IMG/VR virus record: IMGVR_UViG_3300032116_015796
Coordinates: 16,257-80,256 of that record
From: a virus
Length of the DNA: 64,000 nucleotides
Strand: one strand, 5' to 3'
In this document: positions 54,036-60,541 of the stretch, one piece after another
Numbering within the stretch: the first letter of the stretch is position 1
How the letters are laid out: the number at the start of each line of letters is the position of its first letter
Position numbers and translations under genes: made by a program
The notes under the pieces: generated by a model
Databases searched by the model: none
What the model was told of the DNA's origin: nothing
Seen by the model: only the letters and a program-made list of their open reading frames with translations

Positions 54036-55399
54036 ACTTTTCTTTCAAATAATTCAAAATTATATAAAAAAGAATTAAATTCATCAAGAGTTAAACTTCT
54101 ATTTTTTGTAGATTCAAATTGTCTTTGAGTTACAATATTTATCTTATTTGTTTTAGGGTCAATTGAACGAATGTTAAATTTAAGGTCTTTGTCTTTTGGT
54201 GTAGGATACCATTTATCAAAATCATAACGTTTCCTAACTTCAAGATTAACATATTTAAATTCATCTAGGTTTGAGAATCTGTCACTACTTTCTACCTCTT
54301 CTATCATTTTTTCAATCTGAGATAGTGCGTAATTATTAAAGGATTCAGTATCAAAATCGTCACATCCATACTCATACATATATTCTTCATAAGGTCCAAC
54401 ATTTAATTCGTGTCCTAACTTGGATAACAATTCTTGTAAAGTTAAATCAGTATCTTTATAAAGTTTATAAAGTGATAATAAAACATTAACGGTAGTAACA
54501 TAACTGTGGAAAGTATTTTTTTCAAATATACCGTAATTAACAAATGGATTTGATAACTCATTTGTTATTTCTTTTTCTGCAGTTCTTGACATACACTGTT
54601 CCTTTTCAGATTGAAAGTCGTCAACTATATTTTCCGTTAATCTTGGAAATGTATCCATTAATAATTTAGAAATTTTTTGAGCGGTTTCATCATTAAGGTC
54701 TTTTACATTAGGTATAAAATAAGAAACTAACTCAAACAATTTTTCTCTTGCTTCACCATTTATGTCGTAAATTAGATACCCCTCATTCCAATCTTGATAC
54801 GCATAGTCAGAATGATAAAATCCCATTTCATAGCTCCCATAATAAGAATATAAATTTCTTAAAAACCATATATCATGTTCACCTAAATCAAAAAGTTTAA
54901 AATAATCTTCATTATCATCAAAAGTTAATTTAACCATACTTTTACCAGGTGATTTTTCATTAAATTTAAATCCCCCTATTAAATCATCATATCTACCTAA
55001 TGTGTGTTCAGGATATTTTTCACCGCTTTGTATTTTTTTTAGTAATTGGTATATATTTTGAACGGGTATTGTTTTGTAAACAATATTCTCAATCTGAGGG
55101 AATTGATTAAACAACTCTGAAGATTTTATTTCTTGGTCCTCGTCATCTAAATAATGTACCCCATATTCTCCAACACTGATTACATATGATTTTGTTGGTA
55201 ACCATTGATTACCTTTTTTATCAACTACTATAAAAGTATCACCGTATTTGTGAGTACCCCATTTTTTCCATAGAAATGGAGGGCCGAAGTATTTCGCAGA
55301 TTCATATGAAAGACATTTTAGGAAAATAACCTCATCATCTTCATACAAGATTTTACTACCTTCGTAGGCTTCGTTTTTTAATTCTTCTTTTTCGGACAT
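54011..55399 (-). CDS. Hypothetical protein
   Basis: 462 residues, acidic and aromatic-rich, no low complexity. The N-terminal part has SYESAKYFGPPFLWKKWGTH then KYGDTFIVVDKKGNQWLPTK. The middle contains YSYYGSYEMGFYHSDYAYQD, and the C-terminal part is helical. It is divergent from the tmRNA gene and lies upstream of the peptidase. I see no catalytic motif I can name. Confidence 0.7.
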   Translation of the reverse strand: MSEKEELKNEAYEGSKILYEDDEVIFLKCLSYESAKYFGPPFLWKKWGTHKYGDTFIVVDKKGNQWLPTKSYVISVGEYGVHYLDDEDQEIKSSELFNQFPQIENIVYKTIPVQNIYQLLKKIQSGEKYPEHTLGRYDDLIGGFKFNEKSPGKSMVKLTFDDNEDYFKLFDLGEHDIWFLRNLYSYYGSYEMGFYHSDYAYQDWNEGYLIYDINGEAREKLFELVSYFIPNVKDLNDETAQKISKLLMDTFPRLTENIVDDFQSEKEQCMSRTAEKEITNELSNPFVNYGIFEKNTFHSYVTTVNVLLSLYKLYKDTDLTLQELLSKLGHELNVGPYEEYMYEYGCDDFDTESFNNYALSQIEKMIEEVESSDRFSNLDEFKYVNLEVRKRYDFDKWYPTPKDKDLKFNIRSIDPKTNKINIVTQRQFESTKNRSLTLDEFNSFLYNFELFERKVLKSRKKL

Positions 55400-55425
55400 A
55401 TTTATACAAATAAATACACGAAAGA

Positions 55426-55478
55426 TTTGGTATTAATCTTTTTATTCGTATATTTGTAAAACAAAAGTTCTTTAACAT
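55426..55478 (+). promoter_or_regulatory. tmRNA promoter with boxA-like leader
   Basis: TTTG (55426-55429), 19-nt spacer, TATATTTG (55449-55456), then AGTTCTTTAACAT (55466-55478) immediately before the mature tmRNA. The latter resembles the E. coli rrn antitermination boxA (GCTCTTTAACA). Similar GTTCTTT boxes occur in the leaders of the minus-strand RNAs at 59.1-59.6 kb. Confidence 0.7.
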
Positions 55479-55480
55479 AT

Positions 55481-55871
55481 GGGGGTAACTCTGGAATTGA
55501 CTGGCATAGATAGTCATTCGGGGCACGTCAGGGACGAACTAACCCTGTCAAAATGGTTCAAAAACGATAAACGGCAACGTTATCAACAAACTTTCTGCGG
55601 TAGGTCTTATCCGTACTGAGGAAAGCGTAGCAGTAGCCTAATTGAATTAGGTTACTAAAGGGGTCGGCAGACATATAACCTTGCAACAGAAGTCGTAGTT
55701 GTGGTGGATTACTATTGAACCCTAAATCGAATGGTAACCATTGTTTGTTGATTTACGATGGTGAAGAACAAATCAACTATTTTTGGAACATTAGAAAATG
55801 TTAACCTAAGCGTGTAGTCCTTAATGGGTAATGTGAACAGGACTTGGGTTCGAGTCCCAATACCTCCACCA
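55481..55871 (+). ncRNA. ssrA: tmRNA (one-piece), with an unusually long tag
   Basis: The 5' end GGGGGTAACTCTGGAATTGA pairs with the 3' end TACCTCC followed by ACCA: G1-C72, G2-C71, G3-U70 (the alanine identity pair), G4-C, G5-C, U-A, A-U. The T-arm is TTGGG TTCGAGT CCCAA. CCA is encoded. The likely resume codon is GGC at 55573 after ATAAAC, giving a 22-residue tag that starts GNVINKLSAV and ends EESVAVA, with the stop TAA at 55639-55641. The usual Bacteroidetes tag is about 9 residues ending YALAA. The RNA is 391 nt and has its own promoter and terminator. It should rescue stalled ribosomes; the tag end differs from the known ALAA degron. Confidence 0.92.
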
Positions 55872-55875
55872 AATT

Positions 55876-55903
55876 AAAAACCCACCAATCGGTGGGTTTT
55901 TTT
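55876..55903. terminator. tmRNA terminator
   Basis: AAACCCACC, AATC loop, GGTGGGTTTTTTT directly after the CCA end; it also faces the convergent gene ending at 55902. Confidence 0.9.
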
Positions 55904-56465
55904 ATTTTAATAGTGTTATATGTCCGTAGGTTTGATGGAATCTATTATCTACATCTTTCCATTGTAAACAATAAACATAAACACCATCTTGACACATTTT
56001 ACCATTGTAAGTTCCATCCCATCCGTAATCCAAATTGTAGGACTCAAAAATAATCTGACCCCATCGGTTTACTATAAAAAAATGCTCATCAAAGTAATTG
56101 TAACCTTGTGGTTTCCATACATTATTAATTTCATCACCATCAGGTGTAAAAGTATTTGGAGCCCACATTGTGGTGTTAGGACATTCAACTAAATTTACAG
56201 TATAGTATACCATATTTGAGGGACATAAATCCTCTCCTTGTATCGCACTTAGTTGGTATGACCCGATAGAGTAATTACTCCAATTTACTGTCAAACTAGT
56301 TGTTGTAAAAATTTGACTGTCTAAAGACCAAGATATTAAACCTGATACTGTAGATTGAGTACTATAAGTAAAAGTTAAATCATTATCCTCACATTTCTCA
56401 ATAGTTTGTTGAGAGAACAGACTTGATGAACATACCAATGATAATATAAGAAATAGTTTCTTCAT
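55902..56465 (-). CDS. Secreted protein with T9SS type B (CHU_C) C-terminal domain
   Basis: 187 residues. The signal peptide is KKLFLILSLVCSSSLFSQ (2-19). Residues ~20-98 form an Ig-like unit. Residues ~100-187 (WAPNTFTPDGDEINNVWKPQ, IVNRWGQIIFESYNLDYGWD, GTYNGKMCQDGVYVYCLQWK, then GHITLLK) are the type B T9SS sorting domain: F-x-P-D-G-D-x-x-N, NRWG, W-D-G-x-x-N-G, G-V-Y-V-Y. Type B proteins are exported by the host T9SS and stay surface-bound. It is the last of three secreted-protein genes on the minus strand. Confidence 0.85.
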   Translation of the reverse strand: MKKLFLILSLVCSSSLFSQQTIEKCEDNDLTFTYSTQSTVSGLISWSLDSQIFTTTSLTVNWSNYSIGSYQLSAIQGEDLCPSNMVYYTVNLVECPNTTMWAPNTFTPDGDEINNVWKPQGYNYFDEHFFIVNRWGQIIFESYNLDYGWDGTYNGKMCQDGVYVYCLQWKDVDNRFHQTYGHITLLK

Positions 56466-56467
56466 AC

Positions 56468-57034
56468 TTAATTGTGTTGTATTGGGGATAAAACAGGAAT
56501 TGGATTAACCGTTACTGAAGTGGTAGTTGTAAATGTACAACCGTTTTGTGTTACCGTGTAAGTTATGTTAAATGTACCGACACCACTTGTAGTTGGACAA
56601 AATTGATTACCAACAACACCTGTTCCTGACCATGTACCTCCAGCAGGTGTTCCAACTAAATTAACACAAGGGTCGTTAGAGCAAAACGGACCTATTGATG
56701 TTATTGTTGGGTTAATCTGTAAAATAAAAACATTTAAATTTACAGGAGTACTTACACAACCTCCAGGACCTGTAGCGGTTACAGTAACTGCATTTGTAAT
56801 CAACCCAGGACCTGCGGCAGACCAATTGACATTTATACTATTTGTACCCGCTCCACTCGTAATAACACCTGGTGCTAAAACAGTCCAAGTATAAGTGTAT
56901 CCCACTCCCAAAGAAGGGACTTGGTAAATTGACCCTGAAGTATTGATACATACAGTGTCGGGATTAGTTGTTGTTAATTGACCATAACTTATCATGGAAA
57001 TTAACATTAGTAGTATTGTGAGAAATTTTTTCAT
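56468..57034 (-). CDS. Secreted Ig/PKD-like protein
   Basis: 188 residues. Signal peptide KKFLTILLMLISMISYGQ. Two PKD/Ig-like repeats follow (YTWTVLAPGVITSGAGTNSI then NVNWSAAGPGL; and GTWSGTGVVGNQFCPTTSGV then GTFNITYTVTQNGC). It ends PVLSPIQHN, similar to the PIVGPISHN end of the upstream gene. It starts 18 nt after the 57053 gene. Likely exported with its neighbours; without its own CHU_C domain it may be a partner of the type B protein, or the short end may be a signal. Confidence 0.7.
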   Translation of the reverse strand: MKKFLTILLMLISMISYGQLTTTNPDTVCINTSGSIYQVPSLGVGYTYTWTVLAPGVITSGAGTNSINVNWSAAGPGLITNAVTVTATGPGGCVSTPVNLNVFILQINPTITSIGPFCSNDPCVNLVGTPAGGTWSGTGVVGNQFCPTTSGVGTFNITYTVTQNGCTFTTTTSVTVNPIPVLSPIQHN

Positions 57035-57052
57035 TTTTTTCTTTTTTATATT

Positions 57053-57640
57053 TTAGTTATGACTTATAGGTCCAACAATTGGTGGTGTAGGGTTGCTTGT
57101 TCCGTTGTAAATATTAAATGGTGTCGCCAAATCACACGAAGTACTATTCCAACTTCCCCATAACCCATCTGAACCAGGTGTAACTTGTATTAATAAATTT
57201 TGTGGTGTACATAAAGTGGATACTGTTACTTGAAAACAAAAAGTCCATACACATGAACCATTGTCCCCAAAGTCATTCGCAGGATTACCATCAATAGTTA
57301 AATCAAAGAAATATCCAGGACCTATAGGACCCACAGGTGTAGGACATGATGTCATCCAAATCCATTGTCCTCCTGAAACCGCTCCTCCACAATTTGCGGG
57401 TGGAGATACGGGTGTTAATCCTGTCCATCCAGGACCTAAAGTTAAATCAAAACCCTCAATCCAATTGGACCCCGTTTGAGTATACCCATTCATGGTATAA
57501 CATACGTTAACTACAGTACCAGGAGTATATCCACCAACAGGTGGTGTTGGGGTTAGTGTAAAAGTTTGAGCCCCATTACACTGACTAAAAACAGGTAATG
57601 ATAAAAGAAAAAATAATATAGTGAAAATCGTTACCTTCAT
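57053..57640 (-). CDS. Secreted beta-rich protein
   Basis: 195 residues. Signal peptide KVTIFTILFFLLSLPVFSQ. Pro/Gly-rich beta body: GAQTFTLTPTPPVGGYTPGT, VVNVCYTMNGYTQTGSNWIE, GFDLTLGPGWTGLTP, CPTPVGPIGPGYFFDLTIDG. It ends PTPPIVGPISHN. The body resembles domains of flavobacterial surface proteins found before CHU_C proteins. First gene of a three-gene minus-strand unit; GTATTTATAG lies just upstream. Confidence 0.7.
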   Translation of the reverse strand: MKVTIFTILFFLLSLPVFSQCNGAQTFTLTPTPPVGGYTPGTVVNVCYTMNGYTQTGSNWIEGFDLTLGPGWTGLTPVSPPANCGGAVSGGQWIWMTSCPTPVGPIGPGYFFDLTIDGNPANDFGDNGSCVWTFCFQVTVSTLCTPQNLLIQVTPGSDGLWGSWNSTSCDLATPFNIYNGTSNPTPPIVGPISHN

Positions 57641-57683
57641 TACTATAAATACGAATATTTCACTATAAAGTTGTCTGTTATAA

Positions 57684-57730
57684 ACAAAAAAAGGGAGAAT
57701 ATTGGTGGTTAGTCAATTTCTCCCTTTTAA
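57684..57730 (-). terminator. Terminator of the large noncoding RNA unit
   Basis: Minus strand AAAAGGGAGAA, 18-nt loop, TTCTCCCTTTTTTT. It lies where a transcript from the 59106-59137 promoter through the tRNA would end. Confidence 0.85.
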
Positions 57731-59099
57731 CCGTGGAACTTTCTCTGTCGGTAAGTCCAACCCGATACTTTTGTTAGTGAGACAAAAGTAACCATTGTCG
57801 TATGGTCGAGTTTGTACAATTTAAACGTCTATGTTTTTTATCATTTTTTCATATTTAAACACCTACTAAAATTTTTGTGGTTATCACAGAAATCCACATC
57901 TTAAAAAAAGGTGTCGTACAGTTTTCTGTCTATTGCCAGACAAAGTCATGTCGAGGACTCAAGCGGCGCTCTTATTTCCTTTACTTTTTTCCTTAAGGGT
58001 AAAAATGTGTGACAAAGAGTCTGAACCATCACGAATAAAACCCTGATTGTTCTGTTTTGTTCTCAGTTTAAACTCATGTTAGGTGTGATACAATTCTAAA
58101 GAACACCTATCGGAGTCACTTGTTGCGGGAGAAGGATTCGAACCTTCGACCTCAAGGTTATGAGCCTTGCGAGCTTCCACTGCTCTATCCCACTATATGG
58201 CTAAGGCTGAGATTATACCTTTTATTTGAGAACCTTTCGAGTCATTATTGCTTCTACTCTTATCCACTTCCTTTTGAGAAGTATTTCTCAGTGACGGTCT
58301 TTTAGGTTTACCACTCCTTGAGGTCTTGGTTACTCTCTTATTACTCAACTCTCTTCGAGGATGCCTCCCCAATTAATCCTTGCGGGATTAGAGGTCTTTG
58401 GTAAAACTACACTCGGACTTGGGGTCTTTGTGTGCAATGAACGGCTCATTACTATGTAGTCACCTTTCACCAAAACCTGGTAGACACTTTTCCTTAGATT
58501 TCATAATTAATAGGACTTAATTTTTAGTCATAAGTTTTGTGTCGTGGATGTATCGAAGTAGTGGTCTACCCTAAGCTCAGTCATCTTTTGAACAACTGAA
58601 TACTAAACTACTCCGTGAGATGTCCCCACCTCCATATTTCAAGTTTACTTCGTACCAAGACCTTGGTGGGTCTTTGATAAGGATAGTAGCGACACCACTC
58701 GTTCTCTATCTTACCTTTCGGTTTTAAGTCCACTTTCATATTGGAACCCGCAATTATGTAATTGGATAACTACACCTCTCACTTGATTCCTATGGGTTAT
58801 TCTTATTGGTGTTCCCACCTCAACCAAACAATCCACATTGCTTGGTCACCCAACCACTTTCCCTAAAGCGTCGCCCTCAGTACTGAAGGTCGGGTGATAT
58901 CCCACTTGTATACTCGAGTTCGGTTTCCCAAACCGCAGAATCATCAACACGGGTGATTCCACTTTATCCTACTTTCGTAGTTTATTTAACGACCATATAC
59001 GGCCGATTATCTTTTACAGGTTATCATCTCCCCGAAGGGGTACTTTCACCTGATGGATAATTCAATCTTTCAAAGAACTCTATCGGACGTTTCCGATTT
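57685..59099 (-). ncRNA. Large structured noncoding RNA with embedded tRNA (GOLLD/ROOL-like candidate)
   Basis: About 1.4 kb with no credible ORF on either strand, a host-type promoter at one end and a strong terminator at the other. Read on the minus strand it is packed with stable hairpins. Examples by + coordinates: UUCG loop in CCCC-TTCG-GGGG (59030-59040), GAAA loops in CTAC-GAAA-GTAG (58969-58980) and ACC-GAAA-GGT (58713-58722), GTGA in TTGG-GTGA-CCAA (58842-58853), GGAA in GGTG-GGAA-CACC (58808-58819), and stems at 58921-58935, 58374-58390 and 57769-57792. A CAU tRNA lies at 58123-58194. Large ornate phage RNAs of the GOLLD and ROOL classes are known beside tRNA genes, but I cannot confirm homology. 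Confidence 0.7.
58123..58194 (-). tRNA. tRNA with CAU anticodon (Met or lysidine-type Ile)
   Basis: Minus strand: acceptor AGTGGGA/TCCCGCA (first pair A-A mismatched, one G-U), D-stem GAGC/GCTC, anticodon stem CAAGG/CCTTG with loop CTCATAA, variable AGGTC, T-stem GAAGG/CCTTC with TTCGAAT loop. CCA is not encoded. The anticodon stem lacks the three G-C pairs of initiator tRNA, so an elongator Met or Ile2 tRNA is more likely. It lies inside the long noncoding transcript. Confidence 0.9.
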
Positions 59100-59158
59100 G
59101 TTTTACAAAGTTAAGAACAATTTTTTTAATTTCCAAATTTTTCTCAAACTTTTTTTTC
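59071..59158. repeat. Direct repeat of promoter plus leader (copy 1; copy 2 at 59285-59370)
   Basis: Both copies read, on the + strand, AAAGAACTC, ATCGGAC, TTTCCGATTTGTTTTACAAA, GTTAAGAA, then a T-rich stretch, CCAAATTTTTCT and CAACTTTTTTT or close variants. The duplication covers the boxA-like site, the 5' hairpin and both promoter boxes. Confidence 0.75.
59106..59137 (-). promoter_or_regulatory. Host-type promoter of the large RNA
   Basis: Minus strand TTTG (59137-59134), 20-nt spacer, TAACTTTG (59113-59106). The transcript would begin near 59099 with AAAACAAATCGGAAACGTCC, which folds ATCGGA-AACG-TCCGAT, followed by the boxA-like GAGTTCTTTGAAA. Confidence 0.8.
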
Positions 59159-59159
59159 G

Positions 59160-59312
59160 GTTATTATAACTGTTGCGGTAACATGTCTCATTTACACTTT
59201 AAATGCGAAGGATTCCCGTAGTCACTTTCCTCACATACAACAGTAGCCCTACGGACCTAGACTGTTTCTATAACCAATTTTTTTAAAGAACTCATCGGAC
59301 ATTTCCGATTTG
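59160..59312 (-). ncRNA. Second, small structured RNA with the same leader
   Basis: The minus-strand transcript from the 59318 promoter begins AAAACAAATCGGAAATGTCC, the same 5' hairpin as the large RNA (ATCGGA-AATG-TCCGAT), then GAGTTCTTTAAAA. The body (59162-59278) has GGTTAT/ATAACC closing ends, CTGTTG/CAACAG, CCGTAG/CTACGG and CATTTA/TAAATG pairings, with no ORF. It has no own terminator, so it may read through into the large RNA. Not recognised. Confidence 0.5.
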
Positions 59313-59317
59313 TTTTA

Positions 59318-59349
59318 CAAAGTTAAGAAGAACTTTTTAATTTTCCAAA
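59318..59349 (-). promoter_or_regulatory. Host-type promoter, duplicated copy
   Basis: Minus strand TTTG (59349-59346), 20-nt spacer, TAACTTTG (59325-59318). Promoter, leader hairpin and boxA-like site form a direct repeat of 59071-59158. Confidence 0.75.
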
Positions 59350-59366
59350 TTTTTCTTCAACTTTTT

Positions 59367-59510
59367 TTAAGATACTACGTATACATCGTCAGTACCGTGA
59401 AATTTAGCTCTTGCCATTGCAAGAACGGCACTACAAGTGTAATACTTCACACCATCATTCCCATAGTAGTAGAACAAAGGTTCGTCAATTACTTGTGTTT
59501 CGTTACTCAT
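59367..59510 (-). CDS. 47-residue hypothetical protein
   Basis: Minus strand ATG 59510 to TAA 59367. The protein begins MSNETQVIDEPLFYYYGNDG and ends GTDDVYVVS. It includes KYYTCSAVLAMARAKFHG, a compact beta-helix look. It has its own host-type promoter and a boxA-like leader site, and it heads the tandem noncoding RNA units. No family recognised; codon usage and the clear promoter make it credible. Confidence 0.6.
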   Translation of the reverse strand: MSNETQVIDEPLFYYYGNDGVKYYTCSAVLAMARAKFHGTDDVYVVS

Positions 59511-59573
59511 GTTTGAGTTTTTAAACAGTTAATACTCGGTTAATTCAAAGAACTTTTTTTCAAAAGTGTTTTA

Positions 59574-59603
59574 CAAATATACTAACTTTTTTTTGTCTGT
59601 CAA
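59574..59603 (-). promoter_or_regulatory. Host-type promoter
   Basis: Minus strand TTG (59603-59601), 19-nt or slightly longer spacer, TATATTTG (59581-59574), followed by AAAGTTCTTTGAA (boxA-like, about 59556-59543). It drives the 47-residue gene and possibly the RNAs beyond. Confidence 0.7.
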
Positions 59604-59693
59604 GAACTTAAAAAAAATTTTATGATAAAGGGGTATTTTCTTGACTTATCGGTAAGTTTCACCTATTTATTGGTCAAATAAAACAATATAAAT

Positions 59694-59855
59694 ATGAAAA
59701 AAGTAACATTAGCATTTTTGATTGCAACAGTAGCTTTGATTAGTTCATGTGGGTCTAACGAGACTAAAACTGAAACTCAACCAACTGACAGTACATTAAC
59801 CGACACAATAGTTGTGGTAGATACTGTTAAAGTTGACACTGTAAAAACAAAATAA
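59694..59855 (+). CDS. Small lipoprotein
   Basis: 53 residues: KKVTLAFLIATVALISSC then GSNETKTETQPTDST and a polar end of alternating V-D-T (VVVDTVKVDTVKTK). L-I-S-S-C is a lipobox, so the Cys would be acylated and the 35-residue tail exposed. CTATTTATTGG lies ~30 nt upstream, resembling the late motif. It is next to peptidoglycan hydrolase genes, so a spanin-like or superinfection-exclusion role is possible; nothing proves either. Confidence 0.75.
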   Translation: MKKVTLAFLIATVALISSCGSNETKTETQPTDSTLTDTIVVVDTVKVDTVKTK

Positions 59856-59860
59856 TTTGT

Positions 59861-59886
59861 ACCCTCAGAAATGAGGGTTTTTTTTT
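59861..59886. terminator. Intrinsic terminator
   Basis: ACCCTC (59861-59866), AGAAAT loop, GAGGGT (59873-59878) and a run of T. It ends the lipoprotein gene and faces the convergent minus gene. Confidence 0.9.
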
Positions 59887-60541
59887 AAAATTTAATGAGG
59901 TTTTTAATTCTTTTTACATTCTCATTAATTTTTTCTTCCTTTTCTTCTTTTTTAGTTTTTTTAACCAAATTACCTTTAAAAGCTGAGCCGACAACTGAAA
60001 ATGGCGCTGCAAATAAATTCATCATTCCTCTATATAATGCGGGGATATCTTCGTCAGTTGAAAGCCCTAAATCAACACTTAACTCACTCTTTTCCTTTTT
60101 TTCTTTTTCAGATTTTTCCTTTTTTTCTTTTTCAGATTTTTCCTTTTTTTCTTTTTCAGATTTTTCTTTAGTTTCTTTATCAGGTTGTTCCTTACTTTTA
60201 AAATCTTGAAAGAAAAAATCTAAATTTTGTTTAAAACCTAATTTATCTGTAATAGAAAACTCAATAGGTTTGTCTCCAAAAAACCCTAAAATATCTCCTT
60301 GTAATACTCTATACCCTAAACTAACATAAAAATTTACAACTCCTTTTATTTTGGAGTAATATTTTGTTCCGTTTACATTGTGTTCAATTTCTATAGTTTG
60401 GTCTAAAGGATTGATATTACTAACCACCCCTGCAAATGGTGATACAACTCTTTGATTTGGGTAAGAATTAATAACCATTACTTTAGAAGACGATAAAAAA
60501 TTATCTATGTTACCCAATGGGGCTGGATTTATAAATTTCAT
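59885..60541 (-). CDS. Degenerate LytM-like barrel with KEKKEKSE repeats
   Basis: 218 residues. Residues ~25-115 (VVSPFAGVVSNINPLDQTIE, VSLGYRVLQGDILGFFGDKP) have the LytM/M23 beta-barrel pattern, but the zinc His residues are missing (IEFSI where HxH is expected). Then come about four copies of KEKKEKSE (~125-155), encoded by a 24-bp tandem DNA repeat. It ends ENVKRIKNLIKF, like the tail of its upstream neighbour. Probably a non-catalytic wall-binding virion protein. Confidence 0.65.
   Translation of the reverse strand: MKFINPAPLGNIDNFLSSSKVMVINSYPNQRVVSPFAGVVSNINPLDQTIEIEHNVNGTKYYSKIKGVVNFYVSLGYRVLQGDILGFFGDKPIEFSITDKLGFKQNLDFFFQDFKSKEQPDKETKEKSEKEKKEKSEKEKKEKSEKEKKEKSELSVDLGLSTDEDIPALYRGMMNLFAAPFSVVGSAFKGNLVKKTKKEEKEEKINENVKRIKNLIKF
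60090..60170. repeat. 24-bp tandem repeat inside the LytM-like gene
   Basis: Three to four copies of TTTTCCTTTTTTTCTTTTTC then AGAT, coding for KEKKEKSE on the minus strand. There are no spacers, so this is not a CRISPR array. Confidence 0.85.

Noticed and set aside
58120-58305. 61-codon plus-strand ORF across the tRNA
   Set aside because: It overlaps the tRNA in antisense and lies in the structured RNA region.
59220-59250. Minus-strand GTGAGGAAAGTGACTACGGG resembles the GAGGAAAGTCC core of RNase P RNA
   Set aside because: The matching second half of the core (ACAGAAA with its context) is not found at a suitable distance in the small RNA body.
59644-59668. GACTTATCGGTAAGTTTCAC resembles the 3' end of E. 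coli RNase P RNA
   Set aside because: The ~80 bases before it are almost pure A/T with none of the conserved RNase P core, so a functional RNA is not supported; probably chance.
60090-60170. Tandem 24-bp units, possible CRISPR
   Set aside because: Copies are contiguous, coding (KEKKEKSE) and have no spacers. No CRISPR array or cas gene seen elsewhere.
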